DNA of 64,000 nt, from assembly GCA_963717155.1 (NCBI GenBank), contig OY970326.1, forward strand, positions 496,001 through 560,000. Reading direction: 5' to 3'. This stretch comes from G963717155 sp963717155 (GTDB lineage Bacteria > Actinomycetota > Thermoleophilia > Gaiellales > JALYLC01). Of this stretch, positions 42,314 to 51,392 are shown in pieces (position 1 is the stretch's first letter; each line of letters begins with the position of its first letter). The notes beneath the pieces are model-generated. The model was not told the DNA's origin. It saw nothing but the letters and a program-made list of their open reading frames with translations, and did not search any database. The position numbers were made by a program, and so were the translations under genes.

Positions 42314-43249
42314 ATGCCGAGCCGCGGTCTGATGGTGATGGTGATGGTGTTCGTGGTCGTCGCGGTTGCGTGGGCCGCTCGCGGCCCGATCGGGGCGCGC
42401 GAGGCGGCCGCCGCCTCGAGTCCGTGTGGACTGCGACTGCCGGCTCCGCGAAACGGTGAGCTCTTGTTCAGGACGCCGGCGGGGGGTCGAGCTGTCCGCC
42501 GCGTGCTGGTCGGGAAGATTGTGCAGTGCACGCTGACGCGTCGTGATGGCAGCCGCTTCGCCCGCCTGCACATCGATGCTGACAAGCATGTCCTCGGGGT
42601 CGTGTTCTACCGGCCGTCCGGGGCGCTTTTGAGCGCGGTTGATAGCTCCTACGCCGTGGCGTCGCAGGCGCCGGCAAACGTGAAGTGCGGCAGCTCCTCG
42701 CAGGCGAAGATCGGCACCGGCTTCTGGAAGAAGACGAGGAAGTGGTGGATCGGCGCGACGCCGAGCGGACTGAATCGGGATGCGGTCGTCAAGGCGGTCA
42801 GGAACGCGCAGAGCGAATGGACGAACGACATCAACTGGTGCGGCATCAAGGACCAGGCGGCACCACCCGCGTCGTACGAGGGGAAAACGTCGAACAAGGC
42901 GGATAAGCAAGACGGCAAGAGCGTCGTCGACTGGGGCAGCCTGAGCGGCCAGGACTGCGCCGGCGCGGGCGCGTGTACCTACACCTGGTACGACGCGAAG
43001 GGTAGCCCGGTCGAGTCGGACATCAGGTTCTCCAACGCCTACAAGTGGTCGACGTCGGGTGCCTCGGGCACGCTCGACATCCAATCATTCGCGGCCCACG
43101 AGATCGGCCACGTCCTCCAGTTCGACCACGTGATCAACTCGGCGAAGGACGACGAAACGAACGTGATGTGGCCGTACTTCGCAAAGGGCGACACGACCGG
43201 CCGCAAACTCGGCCGCGGCGACGCACTCGAGGACAACAGCCACTACTAG
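42314..43249 (+). CDS. Secreted matrixin-like metalloprotease
   Basis: A 311-residue protein with GGGAG upstream of ATG 42314. Signal segment GLMVMVMVFVVVAVAWAA. A central domain has paired Cys (NWCGIKD, GQDCAGAGAC). The zinc-binding motif is AAHEIGHVLQFDHV (HExxHxxxxxH), preceded by SDIRFSNAYKWS as in matrixin/M10 proteases, and MWPYF can serve as the Met turn. Expected to be exported and to digest protein outside the cell. Confidence 0.85.
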   Translation: MPSRGLMVMVMVFVVVAVAWAARGPIGAREAAAASSPCGLRLPAPRNGELLFRTPAGGRAVRRVLVGKIVQCTLTRRDGSRFARLHIDADKHVLGVVFYRPSGALLSAVDSSYAVASQAPANVKCGSSSQAKIGTGFWKKTRKWWIGATPSGLNRDAVVKAVRNAQSEWTNDINWCGIKDQAAPPASYEGKTSNKADKQDGKSVVDWGSLSGQDCAGAGACTYTWYDAKGSPVESDIRFSNAYKWSTSGASGTLDIQSFAAHEIGHVLQFDHVINSAKDDETNVMWPYFAKGDTTGRKLGRGDALEDNSHY

Positions 43250-44024
43250 GTCTCGGTAGCGATCTTCGTGAGGAGCTTATCGGCGTGTGCTTCCCCTTGG
43301 GGGTAGTCGATCTCGCCACGTCCTCGCTGAGTAGCATGTCGCTCTGCGAGCCCACACCGAAGGATCGACATGGGTCTTGGACAGCGTGAGCGGGACCGGT
43401 CGGCGCCCTCACAGCGCGTCGCCGTGATGCGGTCACGTGGCGGGCGCCGCGGATGAGCCGGCCGTCGGAGCCGCCAGCGGTGGCCGTGTGGGTCGGGCCC
43501 GCTGGGCGCGACGGACAGTATGCCGCTGTCGTCGAGCTCTCGGGCGAGCACGAGGGCGCTCGAGCAACGGAAGGACCGTGGCGAGCGCCGATAGGTAGCG
43601 ACGGCCGGACGTACGGGAGCGAGGCCGCCTGATGTGTCCAAGCGCAGGAGCCGCATTCTCGGGCCGGGGGGGACCTATGACCGCGGCTCCTGCGCATCCT
43701 TTCGACGCCAACCGGCATCGGCTTGATGGCGAGACCACGCCGTGTGCTGCACATCGATTCCGCGAGCGGAACACGGGGCGGCATGGTGAGCGAGCGCAGA
43801 GGCCGCTTCCCTGTCGGCACAGCCCCAACTCGGCCTCCGCGCGGTCTATTTGACGCCGGACGAGCTCTCGCCGTCCCCGCACGGTCGACTCGACAGGTTC
43901 GCCGACGCGATGATGCAGGAAGCTGGCGGGATCAAGGAAATCTCCTGACCATGCAACACACCTCTAACCTCACCGCCGGCCTTTCGGGATTGAACCGGCC
44001 CGACAACCACGCGCATTGGGTCAT
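43250..44024. other. Relic-rich gap
   Basis: No intact gene. Protein-like pieces are the minus-strand end GRGEIDYPQGEAHADKLLTK near 43260-43340 and a plus-strand piece GLRAVYLTPDELSPSPHGRL near 43850-43948. A 36-bp element near 43636-43670 also occurs at 33650-33690 (AAGCGCAGGAG.CGCATTCTC). These look like leftovers of several genes. Confidence 0.4.
43453..43632 (+). CDS. Short ORF (59 aa), possibly real
   Basis: Frame reads RPSEPPAVAVWVGPAGRDGQ, YAAVVELSGEHEGARATEGP. Composition is protein-like (VVELSGEHEG), but no Shine-Dalgarno is clear and no family is recognised. Confidence 0.3.
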   Translation: MSRPSEPPAVAVWVGPAGRDGQYAAVVELSGEHEGARATEGPWRAPIGSDGRTYGSEAA

Positions 44025-45278
44025 ATGACGGGCTCGACGCCCGGCGTTGTGTTCGCAAGCATCCCGCGCCCGGACCTCGCGTCGCTCGTCCTGGTGCTCG
44101 CCGCGTCGAGCCTCGCGGCGATCCTCTCGCGCATCGACCGGCGCATCGTGCTGCCCACGGTGGTCCTGGAGCTCCTGTTCGGCATCGCCCTGGGGCCACA
44201 GGCGCTCGGGTGGGCCACAGCCGACCCCTACATCGAGTTCCTAGCCGATCTCGGTCTCGTCGTCCTGTTCTTCTTCGCGGGTGTCGAGGTCGTCGAGCGT
44301 AAGGTCGCTCCGTCCCTGCTTGCTCGCGGATCGGCTGCGTGGGGGATCTCGCTCGCGCTCGGCATGGCGTTCGGATATGCGCTCCACTTCGCCGGCGTAG
44401 GGGCGGAGGGCTGGCTGCTCGGAATCGCGATGAGCACGACCTCGCTCGGGATGCTCGTTCCGATCCTCTCCGACGCCGGGCTCCTTGCGACGGCGCTCGG
44501 CAAGGCGGTCCTCGGCACGGGTGTCGCCGGCGAGTTCTGGCCGATCATCGTCATCTCGGTCGCCCTCACCGGCGTCTACGGTGCCCGAACCGAGGTCGTC
44601 CTGCTCATCGCGTTCGGCGCACTCGCCTTCCTGGCCGCCGGACTCGCGCTGCGCGCGCGGCCGCCGCGGATCGTCAAGGTCTTGCGCGAGACGCTGGAGT
44701 CGACGGGTCAGGCCGCGGTGCGCCTCGCGATCCTCGTCCTGGCGGTGCTCGTGCTCATCGCACGGGACGTGGGCTTCGACTTCATCCTCGGTGCGTTCAC
44801 GGCCGGTCTCATCATCGGACTCGTGCTCGACTCGCCCGACGGCCGATCCGTGCGCACGCGACTGGAGGGAATCGGCTTCGGGTTCCTGATACCGGTCTAC
44901 TTCGTCGCCACCGGGTTGACCTTCGACCTCGACGGGCTGCTCACCGTCCGCGGGGTGCTCCTCGGAGCGATGTTCGTCGGGCTCTTGCTGCTCATCCACG
45001 GCGCTGCGGCCACCCTCTGGGGAGCCTCGCTCGGTGTCCGCGAGACAGCGAGCCTGACCTTCTTCGCGGCCACCGGACTGCCCCTGATCGTCGCCACGGT
45101 CAGCATCGGCCTCGACCGTGGCGCGATCGACACGGACGTCGCGGCATCGCTCATCGGCGCCGGTATGGCATCGGTGCTGATCTTCCCACTCCTCGCAATG
45201 CGGATCGATTGGCACACCAAGACCCCGCCGCCCCTCGAAGCGGTCGAGCCTGTCGAACCGTCCGGTCTGTTGAGCTGA
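44025..45278 (+). CDS. CPA2-family cation:proton antiporter
   Basis: A 417-residue protein from ATG 44025 with about 12 helices. SRIDRRIVLPTVVLELLFGI, DLGLVVLFFFAGVEVVERK, TTSLGMLVPILSDAG and VGFDFILGAFTAGLIIGLVL are Na+/H+ exchanger (PF00999) signatures, and the Asp-containing DF-x-LGAF segment is the usual ion site. No RCK/TrkA regulatory domain is attached. Exchanges Na+ or K+ for protons at the membrane. Confidence 0.9.
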   Translation: MTGSTPGVVFASIPRPDLASLVLVLAASSLAAILSRIDRRIVLPTVVLELLFGIALGPQALGWATADPYIEFLADLGLVVLFFFAGVEVVERKVAPSLLARGSAAWGISLALGMAFGYALHFAGVGAEGWLLGIAMSTTSLGMLVPILSDAGLLATALGKAVLGTGVAGEFWPIIVISVALTGVYGARTEVVLLIAFGALAFLAAGLALRARPPRIVKVLRETLESTGQAAVRLAILVLAVLVLIARDVGFDFILGAFTAGLIIGLVLDSPDGRSVRTRLEGIGFGFLIPVYFVATGLTFDLDGLLTVRGVLLGAMFVGLLLLIHGAAATLWGASLGVRETASLTFFAATGLPLIVATVSIGLDRGAIDTDVAASLIGAGMASVLIFPLLAMRIDWHTKTPPPLEAVEPVEPSGLLS

Positions 45279-45283
45279 CGGCA

Positions 45284-46276
45284 TCAGATTCTCTCGTCGT
45301 TCACCGCTTCGTCGGGTGAGTCGACGGGATCGCCGCCGCCAGCCGCCCGAGGGCTGGTCAACTTCGTGCTCATCTTCACCGCCTTTACCGCGGCCGTTGC
45401 GCCGGCTTGCAGCGTGGCCGCGAAGACGAGGAGCACGATCCCCGGGATGAGCAGCACGCGTGAGCCGAGCATGAGGATGGCGACGCGCCCGAGCACGTAT
45501 GGCGGTGTGGATACCAGAGCGCCCATCGTGCCGCCGACGGCGCTGATCGTCAGCTTCTCGCGTCGTGTGCGGACGGGTTTCACTCCGATCAGCCTCGCCG
45601 GGACAGCGACGTAGCAAACCATCATCACCCCGACGACGACGCCGAGCGAGATTGCGAACCACGGAGATCCCCAGCGTGTGACGACCAGCGTCGTCAGGCC
45701 GAGCAGCAGACCGACGATGGCGCCTGGCAGCAGGATGGCGGCGAGGCGTGCACGGGCACGCGCGAATGCGGGTCGCACCTGCGGAGGGGCCGGACCGGCG
45801 ATCGCAAACCCGAACACGGCATTCAGAAAGAAGCTGCCCGCAGTGACGGCCGTGATGAGGAGGACGAGCGGGATCAGGATCGGCCCTCGCAGCACGTGAA
45901 ACGACTTCCCGTGCAGGGCGTGCGCCTTCCAGTCGAGCATCGCGAGCCAGATCCACACCGCGGGCAGGAGCTGGACGAGCGTGAGCCGCCAGTTCGAGAA
46001 CAGGAGCTTGACTCCGTCGTAGAGAGTCACGATCCCGGCGACCATGAATGCCAGCGGAGCGAACAGGCGCCGCGAGCGGCTGAGGCGAAGGACCGCGTCC
46101 TCGACCATGGCCTCGTCGCCATCGCGCACGGCACGCACGAAGCCTCCTAATCGCGCCGACAGCGTCACTCCCGGCTCGAATGCCGCACCACCGGGTTCGC
46201 TGCCGGGACCCTCGGACTCGGGTCGATCGCCGCGGCTGTCCACCGTCGAGCCAGCATACGTGCAAGCCGCTGGCAT
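45284..46276 (-). CDS. Multi-helix membrane protein of unknown function
   Basis: From a Met codon at 46276 the protein has about 330 residues. A cytoplasmic N-terminal region (SARLGGFVRAVRDGDEAMVE) precedes about six helices: RRLFAPLAFMVAGIVTLYDG, LLPAVWIWLAMLDWK, GSFFLNAVFGFAIAGPAPPQ, GAIVGLLLGLTTLVVTRWG and others. The frame stays open further upstream, but that part overlaps the divergent channel gene and looks non-coding. Convergent with the antiporter, six bases apart. No family recognised. Confidence 0.65.
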   Translation of the reverse strand: MPAACTYAGSTVDSRGDRPESEGPGSEPGGAAFEPGVTLSARLGGFVRAVRDGDEAMVEDAVLRLSRSRRLFAPLAFMVAGIVTLYDGVKLLFSNWRLTLVQLLPAVWIWLAMLDWKAHALHGKSFHVLRGPILIPLVLLITAVTAGSFFLNAVFGFAIAGPAPPQVRPAFARARARLAAILLPGAIVGLLLGLTTLVVTRWGSPWFAISLGVVVGVMMVCYVAVPARLIGVKPVRTRREKLTISAVGGTMGALVSTPPYVLGRVAILMLGSRVLLIPGIVLLVFAATLQAGATAAVKAVKMSTKLTSPRAAGGGDPVDSPDEAVNDERI

Positions 46277-46382
46277 CGGGCGCCGGCCGAGCCGATCGGA
46301 GTGTGGCGCCGAAGGAGACCGCGGTGTCCGAGCGCGGCCATACGATGATCGCATCGCCCGGCTCATCCTGATCGAACGCCGG

Positions 46383-46814
46383 ATGGCGAGGTTCCTTCGC
46401 GAGCCCGTGTCGACACGGGCCGCGGCCGCGACGATCGTCACCGCGACGGCGGTGGTGGTCGTTGTGAGCGGCATCTTGATGAGGCTGCTCGACCACCGCG
46501 AGTACCCCGACGTCTTCCGAGGTATGTGGTGGGCCGTCCAGACCGTCACGACAGTCGGCTACGGCGACGTGACACCACACGACAAGATCGGGCGGATCGT
46601 CGCCACCGGCGTCATGCTGGAAGGCATCGCGCTGCTGGCGATCGTGACGGCTGCCGTGACCTCGACCTTTGTCGAGCGTGCCCGCGAAGCGCGCCAGGCG
46701 ACCGAGGACGTCCAGGAGCGGGAGGAGAAGGCCCAGATCGACGCGCGCCTCGACGATCTCGTAAGCCGCCTCGAGCGCATCGAGGCGACGCTCAACTCGC
46801 TGACCAGGCCCTAG
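46383..46814 (+). CDS. Two-helix potassium channel, paralogue
   Basis: A 143-residue protein related to that at 25395: TM1 (AAAATIVTATAVVVVVSGIL), filter TVTTVGYGDVTPH, TM2 (VMLEGIALLAIVTAAVTSTF), then a longer C-terminal coiled coil (EEKAQIDARLDDLVSRLERI). The start is uncertain because the frame is open upstream. Divergent from the membrane-protein gene. The interval 46815-47022 has no gene. Confidence 0.9.
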   Translation: MARFLREPVSTRAAAATIVTATAVVVVVSGILMRLLDHREYPDVFRGMWWAVQTVTTVGYGDVTPHDKIGRIVATGVMLEGIALLAIVTAAVTSTFVERAREARQATEDVQEREEKAQIDARLDDLVSRLERIEATLNSLTRP

Positions 46815-47022
46815 GCTCCGGCCCTCGAGGTCTAGCGGCGGCGGTTGGCCGCCAGTGGGGCCTGGAGGTCAAACCGCCGCCTGTCGGTAGTTAACGCCGC
46901 TGCGAGCGGGTTTCTAGCTGGCCGATAGTCCGGCCTCGCGGGCCGACACCGGTCATCCGCGGAGTGCCCGGGAGAGGGACTCCGCGCCAGTCCTCACAAG
47001 CGAAGACCGGCGCGGGGCTCGT

Positions 47023-47214
47023 CTACTTGTCGCGGGCGGTTGCCTCGTGGATCGCGTCGCGCGCGTTGTCGACCGCCTCGCGGGCCTTGCCCTTGGCCTC
47101 ATCGAGGACGCCTTCGGCTTTCTTCGACTTGTCGTCGGTGAGGTCGCCCTGCGCCTGCTCGACGCGCCCCTTGGCCTGCTCGGACTTGGCCTTGATCTGC
47201 TCGCTGTCGGTCAT
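47023..47214 (-). CDS. CsbD-family stress protein
   Basis: A 63-residue, highly charged helical protein: SEQIKAKSEQAKGRVEQAQG, DLTDDKSKKAEGVLDEAKGK. Matches the CsbD domain (KGxxxEaxGxxTgD), usually under general-stress control. Complete. Confidence 0.85.
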   Translation of the reverse strand: MTDSEQIKAKSEQAKGRVEQAQGDLTDDKSKKAEGVLDEAKGKAREAVDNARDAIHEATARDK

Positions 47215-47349
47215 CGAACACCCTCTCGATCGGGAACTGAGTTCCGATGCTGCCCGGTCGTGTCGCGACTAAACGAAGCAACGGGTTCGAGCTTCCGTGA
47301 CGGTTGTCCCTCAGGATCCAGCAGCGCAGCATCCCTACTGTGCCGGGCG

Positions 47350-47802
47350 ATGGCGCAGGCGACCGAACCCAGGAGGCGTCCTCGTCGCCTCCGCGATGCG
47401 CACCCGACGCGACGCGGGCTGATCCTCGCGTGGTGGGGCTTCACCGTCACGTTCGGCGGTCTGCGTCTGCTCACCTGGCTGATCCATATCCACGCTGCGG
47501 GTCTCGGCAACGTGAGCTCTGGTGGCGTCCACTTGCATCACTACCTGTACGGAATCCTGATCCTCGTGATCGTCGGCATCCTCGGCCTGGTCGAGCGGTC
47601 GCCGCGCTGGCACGCCTGGCTGGGGCTCGCGTTCGGCATCGGTCTCGCGCTGATCGTCGACGAGATCGCCCTACTCGTCGAACTGAAGGACGTCTACTGG
47701 AAAGGACCGGGCGAGGTCAGCGTCGCAGTCGCGCTGATCCTCATCGGCATCGCCGGCAGCGTGCTGGTGCTCACGCGCTCCCCGCGCGCCGACGATCCAT
47801 GA
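47350..47802 (+). CDS. Four-helix integral membrane protein
   Basis: A 150-residue protein. Basic N-terminus, then helices at LILAWWGFTVTFGGLRLLTW, HHYLYGILILVIVGILGLVE, WLGLAFGIGLALIVDEIALL and SVAVALILIGIAGSVLVLTR. Conserved-looking His pairs (HLHHYLYG, IHIHAAG) near the membrane suggest a metal or heme-like site, but this is inference. Family not named. Confidence 0.7.
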   Translation: MAQATEPRRRPRRLRDAHPTRRGLILAWWGFTVTFGGLRLLTWLIHIHAAGLGNVSSGGVHLHHYLYGILILVIVGILGLVERSPRWHAWLGLAFGIGLALIVDEIALLVELKDVYWKGPGEVSVAVALILIGIAGSVLVLTRSPRADDP

Positions 47803-47893
47803 GGGACGTCGAGGGACGCCTCCCGTCGGCGATCCCGACGAATACTCGCCATTTCACGAGGATTCGGGTTGCGCCGTGAGGGCATGAACTCGG

Positions 47894-47995
47894 ATGACTC
47901 CTCTCGTACCGGTCGCCGCAGGCATCTACATCGGCGGCGGCGTGCTCGTCGTGATTCTCATCATCCTGGTCATCTTCCTGCTCCTCCGCCGGTAG
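47894..47995 (+). CDS. Tiny single-pass membrane protein (33 aa)
   Basis: Product TPLVPVAAGIYIGGGVLVVI then LIILVIFLLLRR: one hydrophobic helix closed by RR. It ends at TAG 47995. This short hydrophobic gene type occurs in many actinobacteria; no clear Shine-Dalgarno at ideal spacing. Confidence 0.5.
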   Translation: MTPLVPVAAGIYIGGGVLVVILIILVIFLLLRR

Positions 47996-48119
47996 CGGTC
48001 GGCCGTACGCGGTTGGCTCGGCCGCGCAATCCGGCAGGCAAAGCGCGATTCTCCAATGTCGTCCACCGGAGCTACGGCACCCCGCCGCGCACTTCGTCGC
48101 CACATTCGGCGCGGAGCAG

Positions 48120-48260
48120 GTGATGCTGCCACGGCTCCACGTCATGCCTCCGCTGTGGAAGTCCGCGCCCAGGGAGTTCGCCATCGACGCGTTCCATCAC
48201 GCGGTCTACGCGGTCGCCACCGGACTCGCGTATGCAGCCCTCGAGAAGAAGTCTTCCTGA
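48120..48260 (+). pseudogene. C-terminal fragment of a DUF1440-like membrane protein
   Basis: VMLPRLHVMPPLWKSAPREF and AIDAFHHAVYAVATGLAYAA show the end of a membrane protein with a conserved His pair. The frame stays open upstream (HFVATFGAEQ) for about 20 codons and then loses protein character. The first helices are missing, so the gene is probably truncated. Confidence 0.5.
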
Positions 48261-48314
48261 CCCATCCGGAAGCTCTCGAACGCCATCGGTTTGCGGAACC
48301 GACTCGGCCTCGGC

Positions 48315-49985
48315 CTAGTTCTCTACCACAGCGCCGGTCGGCACATGCCGGGCGTTCATCGACGCGTTCGCCGCGGACTCCACGCGGTTCCTGCCGTTCT
48401 GCTTGGCCGCGTACAGCGCGCGATCAGCGGATCTGAACAGGGTGACGGAGTCGCCCGCGTCGTCCGGCAGAACCGCAACGCCGACGCTGGCTGTGATCGG
48501 GCGGTCGATGCCCGGAAGCGTGATCGCTCCGATCGCGTGGCGCACGGCCTCCGCTACCTGGATCGCGCCCTCGCGGCCGGTCGCGGGCAGCAGCAGCAGG
48601 AACTCCTCACCGCCGTAGCGCCCGATGAAGTCGCTGTCGCGCACGATGTTCTTGAATGCCACGCCGACCGCCGCAAGCACCTCGTCGCCACGGTCGTGCC
48701 CGTAGAGGTCGTTGATCTCCTTGAAGTGATCGAGATCGACGAGGAGCGCCGCGAGCGGGCTGATCGTGCGCGAGGCCTGCGCGACCATCCGCTTGATGGT
48801 GTCCTGGACTGCGCGCTGGTTCGGGAGCCCGGTGAGCGCGTCGGTGGATGCCCGGAGCTGCGCGATCGCGAGGTTCCTCAGGTTCGCGAGAACGGGGGCT
48901 GCCTGGCCGACGGCCTCGCGGATCAGCTGGCGGTGCCTGACCTGCGGCTCGCCGTCCTGGTTGATCAGGACTGCGCCGATCACCTCGCCGCTGACCAGGA
49001 GCGGCTCGCAGCTCGACACGCCCGCGAGGCTGCCGCAGACGTCGCAGTGCATCAGCGGGTCGTGGCTACCTCCCTCGACATGCGTGCGGCCGAACCGCAC
49101 CGCGAGACACGCCCGGGGCGTCGCGCCGACGAGCGGTTCGCGGAGTGCATCGAGCTCGACGAGCGACGTCGTCGGCTCGAGACGGTCGGCGCTGTTGTTT
49201 CGCGCGAGCACGACGGCGCGCGCGCCGCTGACAGATCGCTCGACGTGACGGCGGAGAAGCTCCTGCGCCTCGTCCTCGTTCTCCGTTACCTGCAGGGTGT
49301 CGATGTACTCGCTCTCGCTCTCGGCGTAGAGCTGCTCGGCGGATTGATGCTCGACGAGCTTGCGCAGCGCGAGACCGATGCCGACCAGCGTCAGCGCCGC
49401 GGCGAGCGCCACTGCGCCCACGGCGAGCAGCCAGACCCTCGAACGCTCGAACACACCGGTTGCCCGCGCGTGCGCCGCTGCGGCGGCATCGGACTCGACC
49501 GACTGGAGGCCTACGACGTAGGCGATGAGCGGGTCGAGAACACCCATCGCAGCTGCTCGTGCGCCCGGGGTCGCGAGAGTTCCGCTCCGCGTGAGCGCGA
49601 CGAATCGCTGCCACGCGGACCGGATGCGGTCGATCGTGCGCAACTCCCCGGTCGGGTCGTGGCGATGGAGCGCGTCGAGGGTCGCCAGCGCGGCGTTGAC
49701 CTTCGGAACCTCGATCTGGTCGAGATGCGTGCGCAGCCGCGCGGCTGCGATCGGGTCCGGCGTCGCCGCGAGCTGGAGGCTCACGACCTCGACGCGGGCA
49801 AGGTCGTCGCTCAGCTGGCTGGTCGCAGCTGCGGTCACGTAGTTATCCGAGAACACCTGGTCGTTCGCGCCCTGGACTCGCTGGAGTCCGCTCGTCGCGA
49901 CGAGACCGACCGCCGCGAGGCCGATCAGGAGGACGCCGAGCGCCACGAAGAATCGCGCGCTGAGGCCAGGCGAGTGCATTCGCAT
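48315..49985 (-). CDS. Diguanylate cyclase with extracellular sensor and GAF domain
   Basis: A 556-residue protein. TM1 at residues 11-33, an extracytoplasmic helical sensor (about 34-185), TM2 near 185-210, a GAF-like domain (about 225-385) containing MHCDVCGSLAG and SSCEPLLVSGEVIGAVLI, then a GGDEF domain from about 390. The active site RYGGEEFLLLLP is intact and the inhibitory site RDSD lies five residues before it. It should make c-di-GMP with product inhibition. The Cys cluster in the GAF domain hints at redox or metal sensing. Confidence 0.9.
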   Translation of the reverse strand: MRMHSPGLSARFFVALGVLLIGLAAVGLVATSGLQRVQGANDQVFSDNYVTAAATSQLSDDLARVEVVSLQLAATPDPIAAARLRTHLDQIEVPKVNAALATLDALHRHDPTGELRTIDRIRSAWQRFVALTRSGTLATPGARAAAMGVLDPLIAYVVGLQSVESDAAAAAHARATGVFERSRVWLLAVGAVALAAALTLVGIGLALRKLVEHQSAEQLYAESESEYIDTLQVTENEDEAQELLRRHVERSVSGARAVVLARNNSADRLEPTTSLVELDALREPLVGATPRACLAVRFGRTHVEGGSHDPLMHCDVCGSLAGVSSCEPLLVSGEVIGAVLINQDGEPQVRHRQLIREAVGQAAPVLANLRNLAIAQLRASTDALTGLPNQRAVQDTIKRMVAQASRTISPLAALLVDLDHFKEINDLYGHDRGDEVLAAVGVAFKNIVRDSDFIGRYGGEEFLLLLPATGREGAIQVAEAVRHAIGAITLPGIDRPITASVGVAVLPDDAGDSVTLFRSADRALYAAKQNGRNRVESAANASMNARHVPTGAVVEN

Positions 49986-50029
49986 CCTGGTCTATCGGCA
50001 GCCAGGGCAGAAAGCCTCATACTCCTTGC

Positions 50030-50545
50030 ATGTCCGACGAGCTCGGCACCCGCGACCGACTGCGCGAGGCCCAACAACCGTTGAAGGACCGCTACCGCGA
50101 GGATCCGGAGGCAGCGGTCGTGACGTTGCGAGCCACCGGAACGCTCGGTTCCGGGATCACCTGCTCCGTCGCGACCGGACGCGCTCTCGCGGAGGCCGGG
50201 CTCCATCCGGCAACGGGAGGCGACGGTTCGAGCCTGTGCTCGGGGGACATGCTCCTCGAGGCACTCGTGGCATGCGCGGGCGTGACGCTGCGAGCTGTGG
50301 CAACGTCGCTCGGGATCGACGTCGCGGCGGGGGATGTCCGCGCCGAGGGCGACCTCGACTTTCGCGGAACGCTGGCCGTGAGCAAGGAAGCTCCGGTCGG
50401 TTTTCGTGCGATCCGTCTGACCTTCGACCTCGAGAGCGATGCGACTCCCGAGGATCTCGCGACGCTCCTGCGCCTTACGGAGCGCTACTGCGTCGTGTTC
50501 CAGACGCTCGCCTCGAGCCCGGCGATCTCCGCGTCGTACGCGTAG
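50030..50545 (+). CDS. OsmC-family peroxiredoxin-like protein
   Basis: A 171-residue protein. The two redox Cys lie in LEALVACAGVTLRAVATSLG and TERYCVVFQTLAS, as in OsmC/Ohr. It reduces organic hydroperoxides in the cytoplasm; substrate class cannot be told. Divergent from the diguanylate cyclase, convergent with the aquaporin gene (five bases apart). Confidence 0.85.
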   Translation: MSDELGTRDRLREAQQPLKDRYREDPEAAVVTLRATGTLGSGITCSVATGRALAEAGLHPATGGDGSSLCSGDMLLEALVACAGVTLRAVATSLGIDVAAGDVRAEGDLDFRGTLAVSKEAPVGFRAIRLTFDLESDATPEDLATLLRLTERYCVVFQTLASSPAISASYA

Positions 50546-50550
50546 GCGGT

Positions 50551-51288
50551 TCAGCCGCCGGGAACGTCCGCGCCTGTGGGGTCGGTCATGTCGGGTGCGC
50601 GCTCTTCGCTGAGCGGGACTACCTCCATGAGCGGCGCGACGAGCGCGGCAAGCCCGCCGCCGATCAGCGGCGCGATGATGAACAGCCAGACGTGCTTGAG
50701 CGGTTCCCCTCCGTTGAAGATCGCGGGCCCGAGCGAGCGGGCCGGGTTGACGGAGGCTCCGTCAAGTGGGATTGCCACCAGGTTGGTCACGAGGAGCGCG
50801 AGCCCGATCGCCAGCCCGGCGAAGCCCGGAGCGGCGGCGCGACCCGTGACGAGAAGCACGACGAACACGAGCAGGAAGGTCACGAGGATCTCCAGCACGA
50901 ACGCGCCTACCCCATTGATGGTCACGCCCCAGTTGTTGGTTCCGAGCGAGCCGGTCTGGTCGGTCACGTCGCCGAAGCCCGACGTCAGCAGCTTCAGCAC
51001 CGCTGCGGCGAGGAGGCCGCCCGCGAACTGTGCGATCCAGTACGCCACTGCCTCCTCTCTCGCCATGCCCTTGCGCATGAGGACGCCCAGGGTGACCGCC
51101 GGGTTGACGTGACAGCCTGACACCGGGCCGATCGCGTACGCCAGCGTGAGCAGGACGAATCCGAACGCCACTGCGACACCGAAGTCGCCCATCTTGTCGA
51201 TGCCGAACACCGCCGTCCCGACACCGAAGAGCACCAGAATCGTGGTGCCGACGAACTCGGCGAGCGTCTTGCGATGCAGTTCGGTCAT
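50551..51288 (-). CDS. Aquaporin (MIP family)
   Basis: A 245-residue channel with both NPA boxes: GCHVNPAVTLG near residue 65 and ASVNPARSLGP near 185. Six helices with the usual half-helix pairs. GGAGGGGAC precedes ATG 51288. SLGP with Arg after the second NPA suggests a water-selective pore. Acidic C-terminal tail. Confidence 0.95.
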   Translation of the reverse strand: MTELHRKTLAEFVGTTILVLFGVGTAVFGIDKMGDFGVAVAFGFVLLTLAYAIGPVSGCHVNPAVTLGVLMRKGMAREEAVAYWIAQFAGGLLAAAVLKLLTSGFGDVTDQTGSLGTNNWGVTINGVGAFVLEILVTFLLVFVVLLVTGRAAAPGFAGLAIGLALLVTNLVAIPLDGASVNPARSLGPAIFNGGEPLKHVWLFIIAPLIGGGLAALVAPLMEVVPLSEERAPDMTDPTGADVPGG

Positions 51289-51392
51289 GTCCCCTCCAGC
51301 CCGGCGTGACCGTTCGATCGTACCAACGGCACTCACCGGCATCACGCCGCACGGCGATCAACCCGGGTTTACTCCTCCAAGATCCGAGGCGA

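Noticed and set aside
44241..46580. A 779-codon open frame on the minus strand
   Set aside because: It runs antisense to the antiporter gene and across the membrane protein. Composition (long runs of R, H, E, D) is typical of a GC-rich shadow frame.
48291..50084. A 597-codon plus-strand open frame
   Set aside because: It is antisense to the diguanylate cyclase, which has intact motifs; the frame has none.
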